Shown piece after piece: positions 27,435 through 36,201 of a DNA stretch of 64,000 bases (position 1 is its first letter; every line of letters begins with the position of its first letter). A program made the translations under genes and the position numbers. Location of the stretch: contig NZ_SNWQ01000016.1 of the NCBI RefSeq assembly GCF_004361855.1, forward strand, positions 186,001 through 250,000, written 5' to 3'. Source of the stretch: Kribbella caucasensis (GTDB lineage Bacteria > Actinomycetota > Actinomycetes > Propionibacteriales > Kribbellaceae). The notes beneath the pieces were generated by a model, which saw only the letters and a list, made by a program, of their open reading frames with translations, was not told where the DNA came from and did no database searches.

Positions 27435-28385
27435 TCAAGCCTCAACGCTCGCACCCGGTCTCCTCCTCACGATGTACTGGCGCCAGATGAAACGCTGCAG
27501 CAGCAGCGTGACGACACCTGCCGCGGTCATCCCGGCGAGGTTGATCCCGAGCTGCGCGGCCGCACCGCCGATATGGTCCGGCACCCACAATGCCGTCGAC
27601 AACGCGAGGTCGCCGGCCGCCGGCACGGTGGTGACCGAGATGAAGACACCGACGAGGGCGTTCGCCCGGCCGGCCGTCTGCGACAGCACACCTGCGGCAC
27701 CGGCCAATACGGCGACCACGGCGGACCACTTGTCCGGCCGCCAGATGAACCCGGTCAGTGGACGGGCGGCGGTGACGTTCTCGGTGTCGATCCAGCCGAC
27801 CGCCCGGGCGAGCAGTGCGGCGATCGCGGTGAGCACGATGGCCAGGGCGAAACCGAGCACGAGCAGTCGCACCGACTGCCAGCACAGGCCCTTCCGCCGC
27901 AGCGTGAGGCCGACCGCCAGCGCGGCCACCACCCCGAACTCCGGGCCGACGACCATCGCCCCGACCACCAGGATCGAGGAATCGGTGACCACGGCAACGG
28001 CCGCGATCATCGTGGCCAGAGTGAGGAAGGTGTAGTACGCCCAGGATCCACTGGCCTCGTTGTACGCCTGGTCGACCACCGCGTCCCAGATCACCGCGTC
28101 GTCGGGAGCACCGGGGGCCGCCTTCTCCGTCTCCCTCGCGTTACGCGACGGCGTGGCGCCGACCGGGGACAGGGCGACCGACCCCTCGTCGTACAGTCCC
28201 TGCTTCTTCAACCAGGACAGGACGTCCGAGGTCGCTTCGCGAGTCACATCGCACTCGATCACATCACCACTCGGGCGATGCGCGGCGCCGGGTAACGCCA
28301 CGATGCTGGTCACCCGCTGGTCGGCGACGAGCGTGTTCAGGACGCGGTCGGTGCGATCCGATGGGACGATGAGACGAAGGTGCAT
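27435..28385 (-). CDS. DUF389 domain membrane protein
   Basis: About 316 aa from ATG 28385 (MHLRLIVPSDRTDRVLNTLV), the typical opening of the family. An N-terminal ferredoxin-like cytosolic domain (about 1-90) is followed by a linker and six or more transmembrane helices with the conserved DSSILVVGAMVVGPEFGVVAA and GVFISVTTVPAAGD. DUF389 proteins are membrane proteins of unknown transport role. Divergent from the APC permease (103-bp gap); the two may act together, but nothing shows it. Confidence 0.88.
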   Translation of the reverse strand: MHLRLIVPSDRTDRVLNTLVADQRVTSIVALPGAAHRPSGDVIECDVTREATSDVLSWLKKQGLYDEGSVALSPVGATPSRNARETEKAAPGAPDDAVIWDAVVDQAYNEASGSWAYYTFLTLATMIAAVAVVTDSSILVVGAMVVGPEFGVVAALAVGLTLRRKGLCWQSVRLLVLGFALAIVLTAIAALLARAVGWIDTENVTAARPLTGFIWRPDKWSAVVAVLAGAAGVLSQTAGRANALVGVFISVTTVPAAGDLALSTALWVPDHIGGAAAQLGINLAGMTAAGVVTLLLQRFIWRQYIVRRRPGASVEA

Positions 28386-28488
28386 CACCGGGTTATCTTC
28401 GCAGCCCACGGGTTCCGACACTCTGCGGATCCGCGCGGTGACACCGGGTGTGTGATCGACTGCAGCCACGCGACAGAGGAGGCAGAGG

Positions 28489-29904
28489 ATGAGTGAGAGC
28501 GCCAGTACGACGACCTCGGCGGGTCATGACCGGCCTGAACTGAAGCGGGTGATGGGGCCCGGGCTGCTGTTGCTGTTCGTGGTCGGTGACATCCTCGGCA
28601 CAGGTGTGTATGCCCTGACGGGCAAGGTCGCGGGCGAGGTGGGCGGCGCCGTCTGGTTGCCGTTCCTGAGCGCGTTCGTGGTGGCCCTGCTGACCGCGAC
28701 GGCCTACCTGGAGTTGGTGACCAAGTACCCCCGGGCGGGTGGTGCCGCGGTCTACACGCACAAGGCTTTCGGGATCCACTTCCTCACCTTCCTGCTCACC
28801 TTCGCGGTGATGTGCTCGGGTCTGACCTCGGCGTCCAGCGCGTCGAAGGCGTTCGCGGCGAACTTCTTCAACGCGGCCGGGATCGATCCCGAACGCGGCT
28901 CGCTGCTGATGATCACCTCGTTGACCTTCATGGCGTTGATTGCCCTGGTCAACCTTCGCGGTGTGGGCGAGAGCGTCAAGGCCAACGTGGTGCTGACCTG
29001 TGTCGAGCTGTCCGGTCTGCTGATCGTGATCGGGATCGGTATGTGGGCGCTGGCCGGCGGCGACGGTGACACGTCCCGGCTGACCGAGTTCAACACACCC
29101 GAGGGCGACACCGCGTTCGGCGCGGTCACCGCCGCGACCGCGCTGGCATTCTTCGCGATGGTCGGCTTCGAGGACTCGGTGAACATGGCCGAGGAGACCA
29201 AGGACCCGGTCCGGATCTTCCCGAAGATCATGCTGATCGGCCTGTGCGTCACCGGCGCCATCTACGTACTGGTCGCGATCTCAGCGGTCACGCTGGTGTC
29301 GCCGGAGGATCTGAACAAGGGCTCGACCCCGCTGCTCCAGGTCGTCCAGGCCGGGGCGCCTGGGTTCCCGCTGAAGCTCTTCGCCTGGATCACGATGTTC
29401 GCGGTGGCCAACTCGGCGCTGATCAACATGCTGATGGCCAGCCGGCTGCTCTACGGCATGTCGCACGAGAAGGTGCTGCCCGGCCCGCTCGGCCGCATCC
29501 TGCCCCGGCGCCGGACGCCGTGGGTGGCGATCCTGTTCACCACGCTGCTGGCGTTCTTCCTGATCGGGTACGCCGACCTCGCCGCACTCGGTGGGACGAC
29601 GGCGTTCCTGCTGCTGTGCGTCTTCGCGATCGTCAACGTGGCGGTGCTGGTACTGCGGCGCGACCGGGTGGAGCACAAGCACTTCCACGCGCCGACCGCG
29701 CTGCCGGTGCTAGGCGCGATCCTGTGTGTCTACCTGGCCAGCCCCCTGTCGGGCCGGGCCACCGACGACTACAAGATCGCCGGCTGGCTGATGGTCGTCG
29801 GAATCGGGCTGTGGGCGATCACCTGGCTGCTGAACAAGTACGTGTTCCACCGGCGCGCCGACTTCGACCCGAGCCACATCGACCCGAGCGGCCCGGTCAA
29901 CTGA
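28489..29904 (+). CDS. APC superfamily amino acid permease
   Basis: 471 aa with 12 predicted helices. TM1 shows the substrate-binding glycine motif GDILGTGVYALTGKVAG, TM2 the usual GGAVWLPFL, and TM6 the segment ALAFFAMVGFEDSVNMAEETKDP typical of APC/CAT-like permeases. There is a basic segment RRDRVEHKHFHAPTALP before the last helices. It imports amino acids or related amines by proton symport; the substrate cannot be read from sequence. The stop is 6 bp from the convergent MFS gene stop. Confidence 0.9.
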   Translation: MSESASTTTSAGHDRPELKRVMGPGLLLLFVVGDILGTGVYALTGKVAGEVGGAVWLPFLSAFVVALLTATAYLELVTKYPRAGGAAVYTHKAFGIHFLTFLLTFAVMCSGLTSASSASKAFAANFFNAAGIDPERGSLLMITSLTFMALIALVNLRGVGESVKANVVLTCVELSGLLIVIGIGMWALAGGDGDTSRLTEFNTPEGDTAFGAVTAATALAFFAMVGFEDSVNMAEETKDPVRIFPKIMLIGLCVTGAIYVLVAISAVTLVSPEDLNKGSTPLLQVVQAGAPGFPLKLFAWITMFAVANSALINMLMASRLLYGMSHEKVLPGPLGRILPRRRTPWVAILFTTLLAFFLIGYADLAALGGTTAFLLLCVFAIVNVAVLVLRRDRVEHKHFHAPTALPVLGAILCVYLASPLSGRATDDYKIAGWLMVVGIGLWAITWLLNKYVFHRRADFDPSHIDPSGPVN

Positions 29905-29910
29905 CCCCGA

Positions 29911-31089
29911 TCAAATGACCCTGGCCGTCCGCCGCGCCCGGACCGGGAGCAGGGCGAACAGAACGGTGACCAAAGCAAGTACCCCGAGGACGGCGGCTAT
30001 CCAGCCGAGCGCTGGATAGCCCGTCCCGGCGTCAATGGCCAGCCCACCGAGCCACGGCCCGATCGTGATGCCGACGTTGAAGGCGGAGAAGTTGATCGCG
30101 GTGGCCAGCGTCGGCGCGTTCTCGGCCAGGCTGAACACCCGCGCGTTGAGCGCCGGGTTCGTGGCGAACCCGAACCCGCCGAGCAGGAACACAGTGCCGA
30201 TCGCGATTATCGGGACCTGCGCCCACACCGCGAGCACCACGGAGAGGGCACAAATCCCGGTGATCCCGACGGCCAGGGTGTGGATGGGCAACGCGTCTGC
30301 AGTACGTCCGCCGAGCGTGATGCCGATCAGCGACCCCACGCCGTACAGGCCGAGCACCGCGGGGATGGCGCCGGCGGGCAGGCCGGTGTCGCCGGTGAGC
30401 AGGGGAGCGAGGTAGCTGAAGGTCACCATGATCGCGGCCGTGACGAGCGCGGTCGTCGCGTAGGACAGCCACAGCCGACGATTCGCCATCATGCGCAACT
30501 CATCGGTCAGGCTCGGCGCGTCGCCGGCGGCGGGCCGGTCGGGTCGCCCGGACGGGATGGTCTTCGCGATACCGACCGCCGAAAGCACCGACAACAGAGC
30601 GACCGTCCAGAACGCCGCCTGCCAGCCCAGGCGCTGACCGATCACCGTGCCGGCGGGCAGGCCGATGATGGTGGCGACCGTCAGCCCACCGGTGACGACG
30701 CTCATCGCCTTCGCGCGGGAACCGATGGGGACGAGCCCGATCGCGGCGACGGCGGCCACCGCCCAGAATCCGGCGTACACGAAGGCTCCCACGATCCGGC
30801 TGGCCAGCAGGACGCCGTAGTCCGCCGTCAGCGCGCCGATCACGTGGGTGAGCGCGAAGACGGCGATGAACACGAGCAGCGTCGTACGACGGGGCCAGCG
30901 CAACGTGATCACCGCCAGCACGGGTGCGCCGACCAGCATGCCCGCCGCGAACGCCGAGATCAGCAGCCCGGCCGCCGGGATGGAGACGTGCAGATCGGCG
31001 GACAGTTCGGGGAGCAGGCCTGCCAGCATCAGCTCGGACGTGCCTTGGGCGAAGATCGCCGACGCGAGCACGTAGACGGCAAGCGGCAT
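29911..31089 (-). CDS. MFS exporter, Cmx/CmrA-like
   Basis: 392 aa with 12 helices. The N-terminus (MPLAVYVLASAIFAQGTSELMLAGLLPELSADL) and ASRIVGAFVYAGFWAVAAVAAIGLVP match the DHA1 group containing the Cmx/CmrA chloramphenicol exporters and AraJ-like proteins. The loop motif RWPRRT after TM2 fits motif A. It probably exports a drug or metabolite by proton antiport; chloramphenicol itself is only suggested by resemblance. Divergent from the rhomboid gene; a perfect GCCCGATCGGGC palindrome (31218-31229) lies in that gap, close to the rhomboid start. Confidence 0.86.
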   Translation of the reverse strand: MPLAVYVLASAIFAQGTSELMLAGLLPELSADLHVSIPAAGLLISAFAAGMLVGAPVLAVITLRWPRRTTLLVFIAVFALTHVIGALTADYGVLLASRIVGAFVYAGFWAVAAVAAIGLVPIGSRAKAMSVVTGGLTVATIIGLPAGTVIGQRLGWQAAFWTVALLSVLSAVGIAKTIPSGRPDRPAAGDAPSLTDELRMMANRRLWLSYATTALVTAAIMVTFSYLAPLLTGDTGLPAGAIPAVLGLYGVGSLIGITLGGRTADALPIHTLAVGITGICALSVVLAVWAQVPIIAIGTVFLLGGFGFATNPALNARVFSLAENAPTLATAINFSAFNVGITIGPWLGGLAIDAGTGYPALGWIAAVLGVLALVTVLFALLPVRARRTARVI

Positions 31090-31240
31090 TACAGGTTCCT
31101 CCGGGGTGCGGGGCGGACGGGCCCAGCGAACGATCGCGCACAGCGACCTACAGATCGCACATTGTCACACAGGTCGGCCCGATAATGACCCGGCGCGCGT
31201 CGAGAAGCGGAGATTTGGCCCGATCGGGCATCGTTGACAT

Positions 31241-31849
31241 ATGAGCTATCCGACCCCGGCGCGGCGCAGCAGTAGTGCTGTCGACGCCTCCCGCATCGGC
31301 GGCGGGATCAAGCTGCTGATCGCGCTGGTCGGCCTGATGTGGATCAGCGAGATCGTCGACACAGCGCTGAACGGCGAGCTGGATCAGTACGGCATCATCG
31401 CCCGCCAGCCGGACGGCCTGGTCGGGATCGTCGCGGCGCCGTTCCTGCATCTCGGGTTCGGCCACCTGATCTCGAACACTCTGCCGTTGGTCACCCTCGG
31501 CGCCCTGATCGCGGTCAGCGGGGCCGCCCGGTTGTTCGCGGTGACCGCGCTGGCCGCGGTGCTCGGTGGGCTCGGCACCTGGCTGGTCTCACCGCCGAAC
31601 ACCATCACGATCGGCGCGAGCGGTCTGGTCTTCGGGTATGCGGCGTATCTGATCGCGCGCGGCGTCTTCAACCGGCGGCTCGGCCAGGTCCTGATCGGCG
31701 TGGTGGTCGTGCTGGTCTGGGGGAGCGCGCTGCTCGGCGGTCTGCTGCCGCAGGACGGGATCTCCTGGCAGGGCCACCTGTTCGGCGCGATCGGCGGTGT
31801 CGTCGCCGCGTGGGTGCTGGCCGACGACCGCCCCAGCCGCCGTACCTGA
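31241..31849 (+). CDS. Rhomboid family intramembrane serine protease
   Basis: 202 aa with six transmembrane helices. The catalytic Ser lies in GASGLVFGYAAYL and the His in WQGHLFGAIGGVVAAW. The conserved FGHLISNTLPL supplies the H-x-x-x-N motif of the oxyanion region. It cleaves transmembrane substrates within the cytoplasmic membrane; the substrate is unknown. There is no extra domain and no neighbour suggests a pathway. Confidence 0.93.
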   Translation: MSYPTPARRSSSAVDASRIGGGIKLLIALVGLMWISEIVDTALNGELDQYGIIARQPDGLVGIVAAPFLHLGFGHLISNTLPLVTLGALIAVSGAARLFAVTALAAVLGGLGTWLVSPPNTITIGASGLVFGYAAYLIARGVFNRRLGQVLIGVVVVLVWGSALLGGLLPQDGISWQGHLFGAIGGVVAAWVLADDRPSRRT

Positions 31850-31851
31850 CG

Positions 31852-32472
31852 TCAGCCGTTGTCAGCCGGCCCGTTCTTCGGCCGGTGCCGTCGGCGGCGG
31901 ACCATGACGAGCCCCATCAGCAGTACGAGCAGACCCGGTACGCCGGCCGCGATCGGCACCAGGCCGCTGGCGTCGAGCGTGCGTTCGGCGGCGACGTCGA
32001 GCCGGAGCGACTTGCTCGCGATGACCGCACCGGCGGCCTCGGACGAGGTGATCGCCACGTAGACGATGAACCGGCCGCTGTTCACGGCCTGTATCTCCCA
32101 CTCCAGCGTCTCCTCCTCACCGCCACCGATCGGGTCCAGGTACTGCGTGCGCTCGCCGGACCAGTCCTCGGGGTCGACGTAGACGCCTGCGTCGACGGCT
32201 AGCACGTTGAGGTGGGCGATCGCGCCGCTGACCTCCTGCTCGCCCGGGTTGCGCACGGTGGAGATGAACTTCATATTCTGGCCGAGCCCGATCGCGGCCT
32301 GGGTCTTGTCCAGTTCGACCGTCACCACGTCAACAGCCGCGACCTGCGCCGGTCCAGCGACGATTGCCCAACCCTGTGCGCCGGGAGCGCCCGGGGAGGG
32401 TGTCGGGCCAGGCAGCGCGACGGCGGCCAGGGTTGCGAGCGCGGCCACCACAGTCCCGTAGTACCTGGTCAT
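31852..32472 (-). CDS. Membrane-anchored extracellular protein of ABC operon
   Basis: 206 aa. ATG 32472 overlaps the stop of the permease gene (ATGA), which fixes the start. A signal peptide (MTRYYGTVVAALATLAAVALPG), a beta-rich extracellular domain (VTVELDKTQAAIGLGQNMKFISTVRNPGEQEV, EETLEWEIQAVNSGRFIVYVAI), one C-terminal helix and a basic tail (RRRRHRPKNG) are visible. The fold suggests an immunoglobulin-like domain. Third gene of an ATPase-permease-anchor operon; it may present or receive the transported substrate. No family name is recognised. Confidence 0.78.
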   Translation of the reverse strand: MTRYYGTVVAALATLAAVALPGPTPSPGAPGAQGWAIVAGPAQVAAVDVVTVELDKTQAAIGLGQNMKFISTVRNPGEQEVSGAIAHLNVLAVDAGVYVDPEDWSGERTQYLDPIGGGEEETLEWEIQAVNSGRFIVYVAITSSEAAGAVIASKSLRLDVAAERTLDASGLVPIAAGVPGLLVLLMGLVMVRRRRHRPKNGPADNG

Positions 32473-33284
32473 TCCCGGCCTCCGAGTCTGATCCGTCCCG
32501 CGACGGCGAATGCCAGCACCAGGGCGATGCCGGCAACGATCGCCGGCCCGATCAGCCAATGACCTTCCTGGGCGAAGGTACGGGCGTTGATGATCACGCG
32601 GCCGAGGTAGCGCAGGGCGGCGGTGAACGGGTCGGCGCGCAGCAGCAGATCCCCGAACCAGCCGCGCTGCGCCGAGGTCGGCATCTGGGTCGGCGCGAAC
32701 AACGCGAGCAGGGTGAAGACGCTGACCGACAGGCTGACTCGGTTCGACCCGGCGAACATGCTGATCAGCAGGCCGAGGCCGACCATCGTCAGGGCGAGCA
32801 GAGAACCCACCAGGAGTCCGTTCAGCAACGAGGTCCGGACCACACCGACGCCGCGAGCGAGGTACCAGATGTAGGGCACCGAGATCACGAACGCCGCGAA
32901 CCACATCGACAGCGCGGCGATCCCCTTGCCGAGGGCAAGCGATCGGCGGGAGACCGGGGCGAGCAGGAGCGATTCGAGGGTGCCGCGCTCCCGCTCGCCG
33001 CTGAACGCGTCCGCGGCGGCGAGCAGGGTGAGCAGGACGCCGATCGCGACCGCGACCTGCAAGGTGAGGCTGACGGACTCGCGCTGTTCGAGGAAGTTGA
33101 GCGCCTCGTTGGTGGCCGTCAGATAGGTGGTCACGCTGAGCACGACCGCGTAGGCGAACAGCAGGATCAGCGCGCGTCCACCCAGCCAGAGGTCACGGAC
33201 CTCCCGGTCGGCGACGACCAGCCAGGACGGGCGTCCCGCTCGCGCTGCCGGCCCGGCGGCTGCTGGCTTGGCATCGAGGGTCAT
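32469..33284 (-). CDS. ABC-2 type transporter permease
   Basis: About 271 aa from ATG 33284, which overlaps the ATPase stop. Six hydrophobic segments follow a cytosolic N-terminus (WLVVADREVRDLWLGGRALILLF). The cytoplasmic loop FSGERERGTLESLLLAPVSRRSLALGK is the ABC-2/NosY-like coupling signature with E-R-E-R-G-T-L-E. An extracellular loop lies between the last two helices. With the ATPase and anchored protein it forms an exporter; similar operons handle polymers, toxins or lipids. The substrate is unknown. Confidence 0.88.
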   Translation of the reverse strand: MTLDAKPAAAGPAARAGRPSWLVVADREVRDLWLGGRALILLFAYAVVLSVTTYLTATNEALNFLEQRESVSLTLQVAVAIGVLLTLLAAADAFSGERERGTLESLLLAPVSRRSLALGKGIAALSMWFAAFVISVPYIWYLARGVGVVRTSLLNGLLVGSLLALTMVGLGLLISMFAGSNRVSLSVSVFTLLALFAPTQMPTSAQRGWFGDLLLRADPFTAALRYLGRVIINARTFAQEGHWLIGPAIVAGIALVLAFAVAGRIRLGGRE

Positions 33285-34237
33285 GAGACCTCCTCGGTGA
33301 CGGCGAGGAAGGCGTCGCTGAGTCGCCCACCCTCCAAGGTGAACCCGAGCACCGGCACGCCTGCTTCGAGCAGGCTCTTGATCGCCTGGGTGGCGGCGGC
33401 TTCGAGCTCGAGCCCGGCGGGCATGCTCAGTTCCAGCTCGCCCAGCCGGCCGCCGCCGTTCGCCACCGCGAGCACCTCGGTACGGGCCAGCGCGGCCAGG
33501 GCGCGGTCGAGCAGCTCGGGCGGGATCTTCACCTGCCCGTGGCGTGGCGCGGCCGCCTGCCGGACCACCTCGGCGACGGTGCCTTCGGCAACCACCTTGC
33601 CGCGGTTGAGAATGACCACACGGTCGCAGACCTGTTCGACGTCGGCCAGCACGTGGGTGCTGAGGAAGACCGTCGCACCGCGCTCGCGGGAGATCCGGCC
33701 GATCAGGTCGAGCATCTGGGCCTGGCCCATCGGGTCGAGGCCGAGGGTCGGCTCGTCGAGGAAGACGACGTCCGGGTCGTTCACCAACGCGCGGGCGATC
33801 CCGAGTCGTTGCCGCATGCCCCTGCTGTAACCGGCGATGAGTGCCGGTCCACGATCCGCCAGGCCGACATCCGCGAGCAGCCTCCGGGCCGTGTCCCGGG
33901 CGTCGGCGCGACTCCGGCCGAACAACTCGGCGTGGTACCGCAGCCATTCCTCGCCGGACTGGCCGAGTGGATACCCCGCGCTCTCCGGCAGGACCCCGAC
34001 CCGGCGGCGGATCGCGGTCGGCCGGGTGTGCGGTACGCCGGCGACCGTGAATGACCCACTGTCGGGCGGCAGGATCGTGGTCAGCATCCGGATGGCGGTC
34101 GTCTTGCCGGCACCGTTGGGCCCGAGAACGCCCAGCACCGTACCGGCCGCGACCCGCAGCTCGAGCGACTCCACGGCCACCAGCCGCCCGTACGACTTCC
34201 GCAAGCCACTCGCTTCAAGCGCTACTTCGCCGGGCAT
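33281..34237 (-). CDS. ABC transporter ATP-binding protein
   Basis: 318 aa from ATG 34237 (MPGEVALEASGLRKSYG). Walker A GPNGAGKTT, Q-loop region VLPESAGYPLGQSGEEWLR, signature YSRGMRQRLGIARAL, Walker B VVFLDEPTLGLD and H-loop FLSTHVL are all present. The C-terminal 90 residues form an extra domain, as in CcmA/DrrA-type ATPases. The stop overlaps the permease start by 4 bp. It powers the exporter encoded downstream. Confidence 0.93.
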   Translation of the reverse strand: MPGEVALEASGLRKSYGRLVAVESLELRVAAGTVLGVLGPNGAGKTTAIRMLTTILPPDSGSFTVAGVPHTRPTAIRRRVGVLPESAGYPLGQSGEEWLRYHAELFGRSRADARDTARRLLADVGLADRGPALIAGYSRGMRQRLGIARALVNDPDVVFLDEPTLGLDPMGQAQMLDLIGRISRERGATVFLSTHVLADVEQVCDRVVILNRGKVVAEGTVAEVVRQAAAPRHGQVKIPPELLDRALAALARTEVLAVANGGGRLGELELSMPAGLELEAAATQAIKSLLEAGVPVLGFTLEGGRLSDAFLAVTEEVS

Positions 34238-34534
34238 AGTCGATCGCCTCGCTCCGGCCCTGAACTGCGCAATTCCCCCATCACGCCCCCTCATCGGGCG
34301 CAGCGGTGATCGTCGTACGCAGCGCGATCACGCACCGCGATACCCCGTGCGCCTTGCGGTCAGGGTGCGCCGGGAATCCCCGATCGGCAAGGGGGTGCGC
34401 CGAAATTGATTCCCGAGCGAAACCTCCGGGCCCTTTCTCAAGACGGGCCAAGCGCGCGACACTCTGCTCACGGGCATCCAGTCGGGGGAACAGGCCGCCG
34501 GCCTGCGACCGGACGCCATGGGGGAGGAAAGCAG
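34238..34534. other. Intergenic region upstream of lipoprotein-two-component operon
   Basis: 297 bp between divergent genes. GTGCGCC occurs three times (34347, 34365, 34395) at uneven spacing. GGAGG is present before the lipoprotein ATG. No convincing -35/-10 pair or CTGAG repeat pair was found. Confidence 0.45.
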
Positions 34535-35512
34535 ATGCGCAGGATACGCATCGGATACACGTTTGCCCTGGCAGCCGGACTCGCCGGTCCACTGGCCTTG
34601 GTCGCTTGTTCGTCCGGCGACACGACCGGGGTCCAGACGCCGGCCCAGTCAACAGCCACACCGACCAGCAGACCGGACGCGAGCCCGACCACAACGCCGA
34701 CGACCACACCGCCCACGAAGAAGACCAGCACCCCGGTCAAGCGACCGGAGACAGGCCCGCAACCGGGGTACGACCGGACCGCGTTCAAACGCTCGACGAC
34801 GGTCACCAACAAGTGGTACCCGCTGCGGCCTGGCACCCGGTTGAACTACAGCGGCCAGACGATCGAGGACGGCGAAACCTTCGGGCACACGCTGACGGTC
34901 ATCGTCACCGACCTCGTCAAGGTCATCGACGGTGTGCCCAACGTGGTGCTCTGGGAGCGGGACTTCAAAGAGGGTGTGCTGGAGGAGGCCGAGCTGGCGT
35001 TCGTCGCCCAGGCCGACAACGGCGACGTCTGGCGCTTCGGCGAGTACCCGGAGGTGTATGAGGAGGGCCAGGTCGTGGAGGCACCCGCCTGGATCCACGG
35101 TGTCAAGGGCGCGCAGGCCGGTATCAGCATGAAGGCGCAACCGCCGACCGACGGCAGCAGCTACGCACAGGGTTGGGGTCCCGCAGTCGGATGGTCCGAC
35201 CGGGCCAAGGTCTTCAAGGCGAACCAGAAGACCTGCGTCAAGGCAGGCTGTTTCCAGGGCGTGCTGATCACCGACGAATGGTCCGCGGCAGAGCCGGGCG
35301 CGCACCAGCTGAAGTACTACGCGGCCGGCGTCGGCAACGTGCGGGTCGGGTACTACGGCAACGACCCGACCAAGGAAACGCTGGAACTGGTCGGCGTGCA
35401 GCGCCTGAGCAAGGCCGGTCTCGCCCAGGCTAGGGCCGAGGCGTTCAAACTGGAGAAGCGCGCGTACGGGTACAGCAAGGACGTCTACGGCCGGACCGCG
35501 CCGATGAAGTGA
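34535..35512 (+). CDS. Lipoprotein upstream of two-component system
   Basis: 325 aa. ATG 34535 follows GGGGGAGGAAAGC. A signal peptide with lipobox LALVAC (Cys25) is followed by a Thr/Pro-rich spacer (about 30-75) and a compact extracellular domain (TVTNKWYPLRPGTRLNYSG, VNVVLWERDFKEG-like, LITDEWSAAEPGAHQLKYYAAGVGNVRVGYYG). It has two Cys (VKAGC, TC-VK) that may pair. The stop lies 11 bp before the preferred response regulator start. The lipoprotein-regulator-kinase order recalls cseABC of Streptomyces, where the lipoprotein modulates the kinase; the sequences are not recognisably the same, so this is inference. Confidence 0.85.
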   Translation: MRRIRIGYTFALAAGLAGPLALVACSSGDTTGVQTPAQSTATPTSRPDASPTTTPTTTPPTKKTSTPVKRPETGPQPGYDRTAFKRSTTVTNKWYPLRPGTRLNYSGQTIEDGETFGHTLTVIVTDLVKVIDGVPNVVLWERDFKEGVLEEAELAFVAQADNGDVWRFGEYPEVYEEGQVVEAPAWIHGVKGAQAGISMKAQPPTDGSSYAQGWGPAVGWSDRAKVFKANQKTCVKAGCFQGVLITDEWSAAEPGAHQLKYYAAGVGNVRVGYYGNDPTKETLELVGVQRLSKAGLAQARAEAFKLEKRAYGYSKDVYGRTAPMK

Positions 35513-35523
35513 TGGGAGATGCT

Positions 35524-36201
35524 GTGCACATCCTGGTGGTCGAGGACGAGCGCCGGCTGGCGCGCGCGATCGGCCACGGGCTGGCGGATCACGGGTTCGC
35601 CGTCGAGCTGGCGTACGACGGCGACACCGGGTTGTGGCTGGCCCAGGAGCAGCAGTTCGACGCGATCGTGCTCGACCTCATGCTGCCCGGGCTGTCGGGG
35701 TACGAGGTGTGCAAGCGGCTGCGGGCCGAGGGTAACTGGACTCCGATCCTGATTCTCACCGCCAAGGACAGCGACGACACCGAAGCGCGCGGGCTCGATC
35801 TCGGTGCCGACGACTTCCTGCGCAAGCCGTTCTCGTATCTCGTCCTGATCGCTCGGCTGAACGCCCTGTTGCGCCGTGGTGCTCCGGCTCGGCCGGCGAA
35901 GCTGGTGGTCGGGGATCTCGAGCTCGACCCGGCGCGGCGCACAGTCCACCGCGGCGAGGTCGAGATCGAGCTGACCCGCCGGGAGTTCTCGCTGCTGGAG
36001 TACCTGATGCGGAACGTAGGCCAGACCCGGTCCAAGGCCGAGATCCTCGATCACGTCTGGGGCGCGGACTTCGACCGTGAGCCGAACGTCGTCGAGGTGT
36101 ACGTCGGCTATCTGCGCCGCAAGATCGACCAGCCGTTCGGCACCGCAACGATCGAGACGATCCGCGGCCACGGCTACCTCCTGGGCACGGCTGATGGTTG
36201 A
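35524..36201 (+). CDS. OmpR-family response regulator
   Basis: About 225 aa from GTG 35524, chosen because GGGAG precedes it and HILVVEDE is the usual opening; starts at 35509 or 35512 are possible. The receiver domain has Asp51 (VLDLMLPG), Thr and Lys in LTAKDSD and LRKPFSY. The C-terminal winged helix contains LTRREFSLLEYLMRNVGQTRSKAEIL and VEVYVGYLRRKID. It is phosphorylated by the adjacent kinase. The tandem 11-bp repeats found at three sites in the window are a plausible target. It overlaps the kinase gene by 8 bp. Confidence 0.93.
   Translation: MHILVVEDERRLARAIGHGLADHGFAVELAYDGDTGLWLAQEQQFDAIVLDLMLPGLSGYEVCKRLRAEGNWTPILILTAKDSDDTEARGLDLGADDFLRKPFSYLVLIARLNALLRRGAPARPAKLVVGDLELDPARRTVHRGEVEIELTRREFSLLEYLMRNVGQTRSKAEILDHVWGADFDREPNVVEVYVGYLRRKIDQPFGTATIETIRGHGYLLGTADG

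Noticed and set aside
34347-34401. Three GTGCGCC heptamers upstream of the lipoprotein gene
   Set aside because: Spacings of 18 and 30 bp are not periodic and the heptamer is common in DNA this rich in GC.
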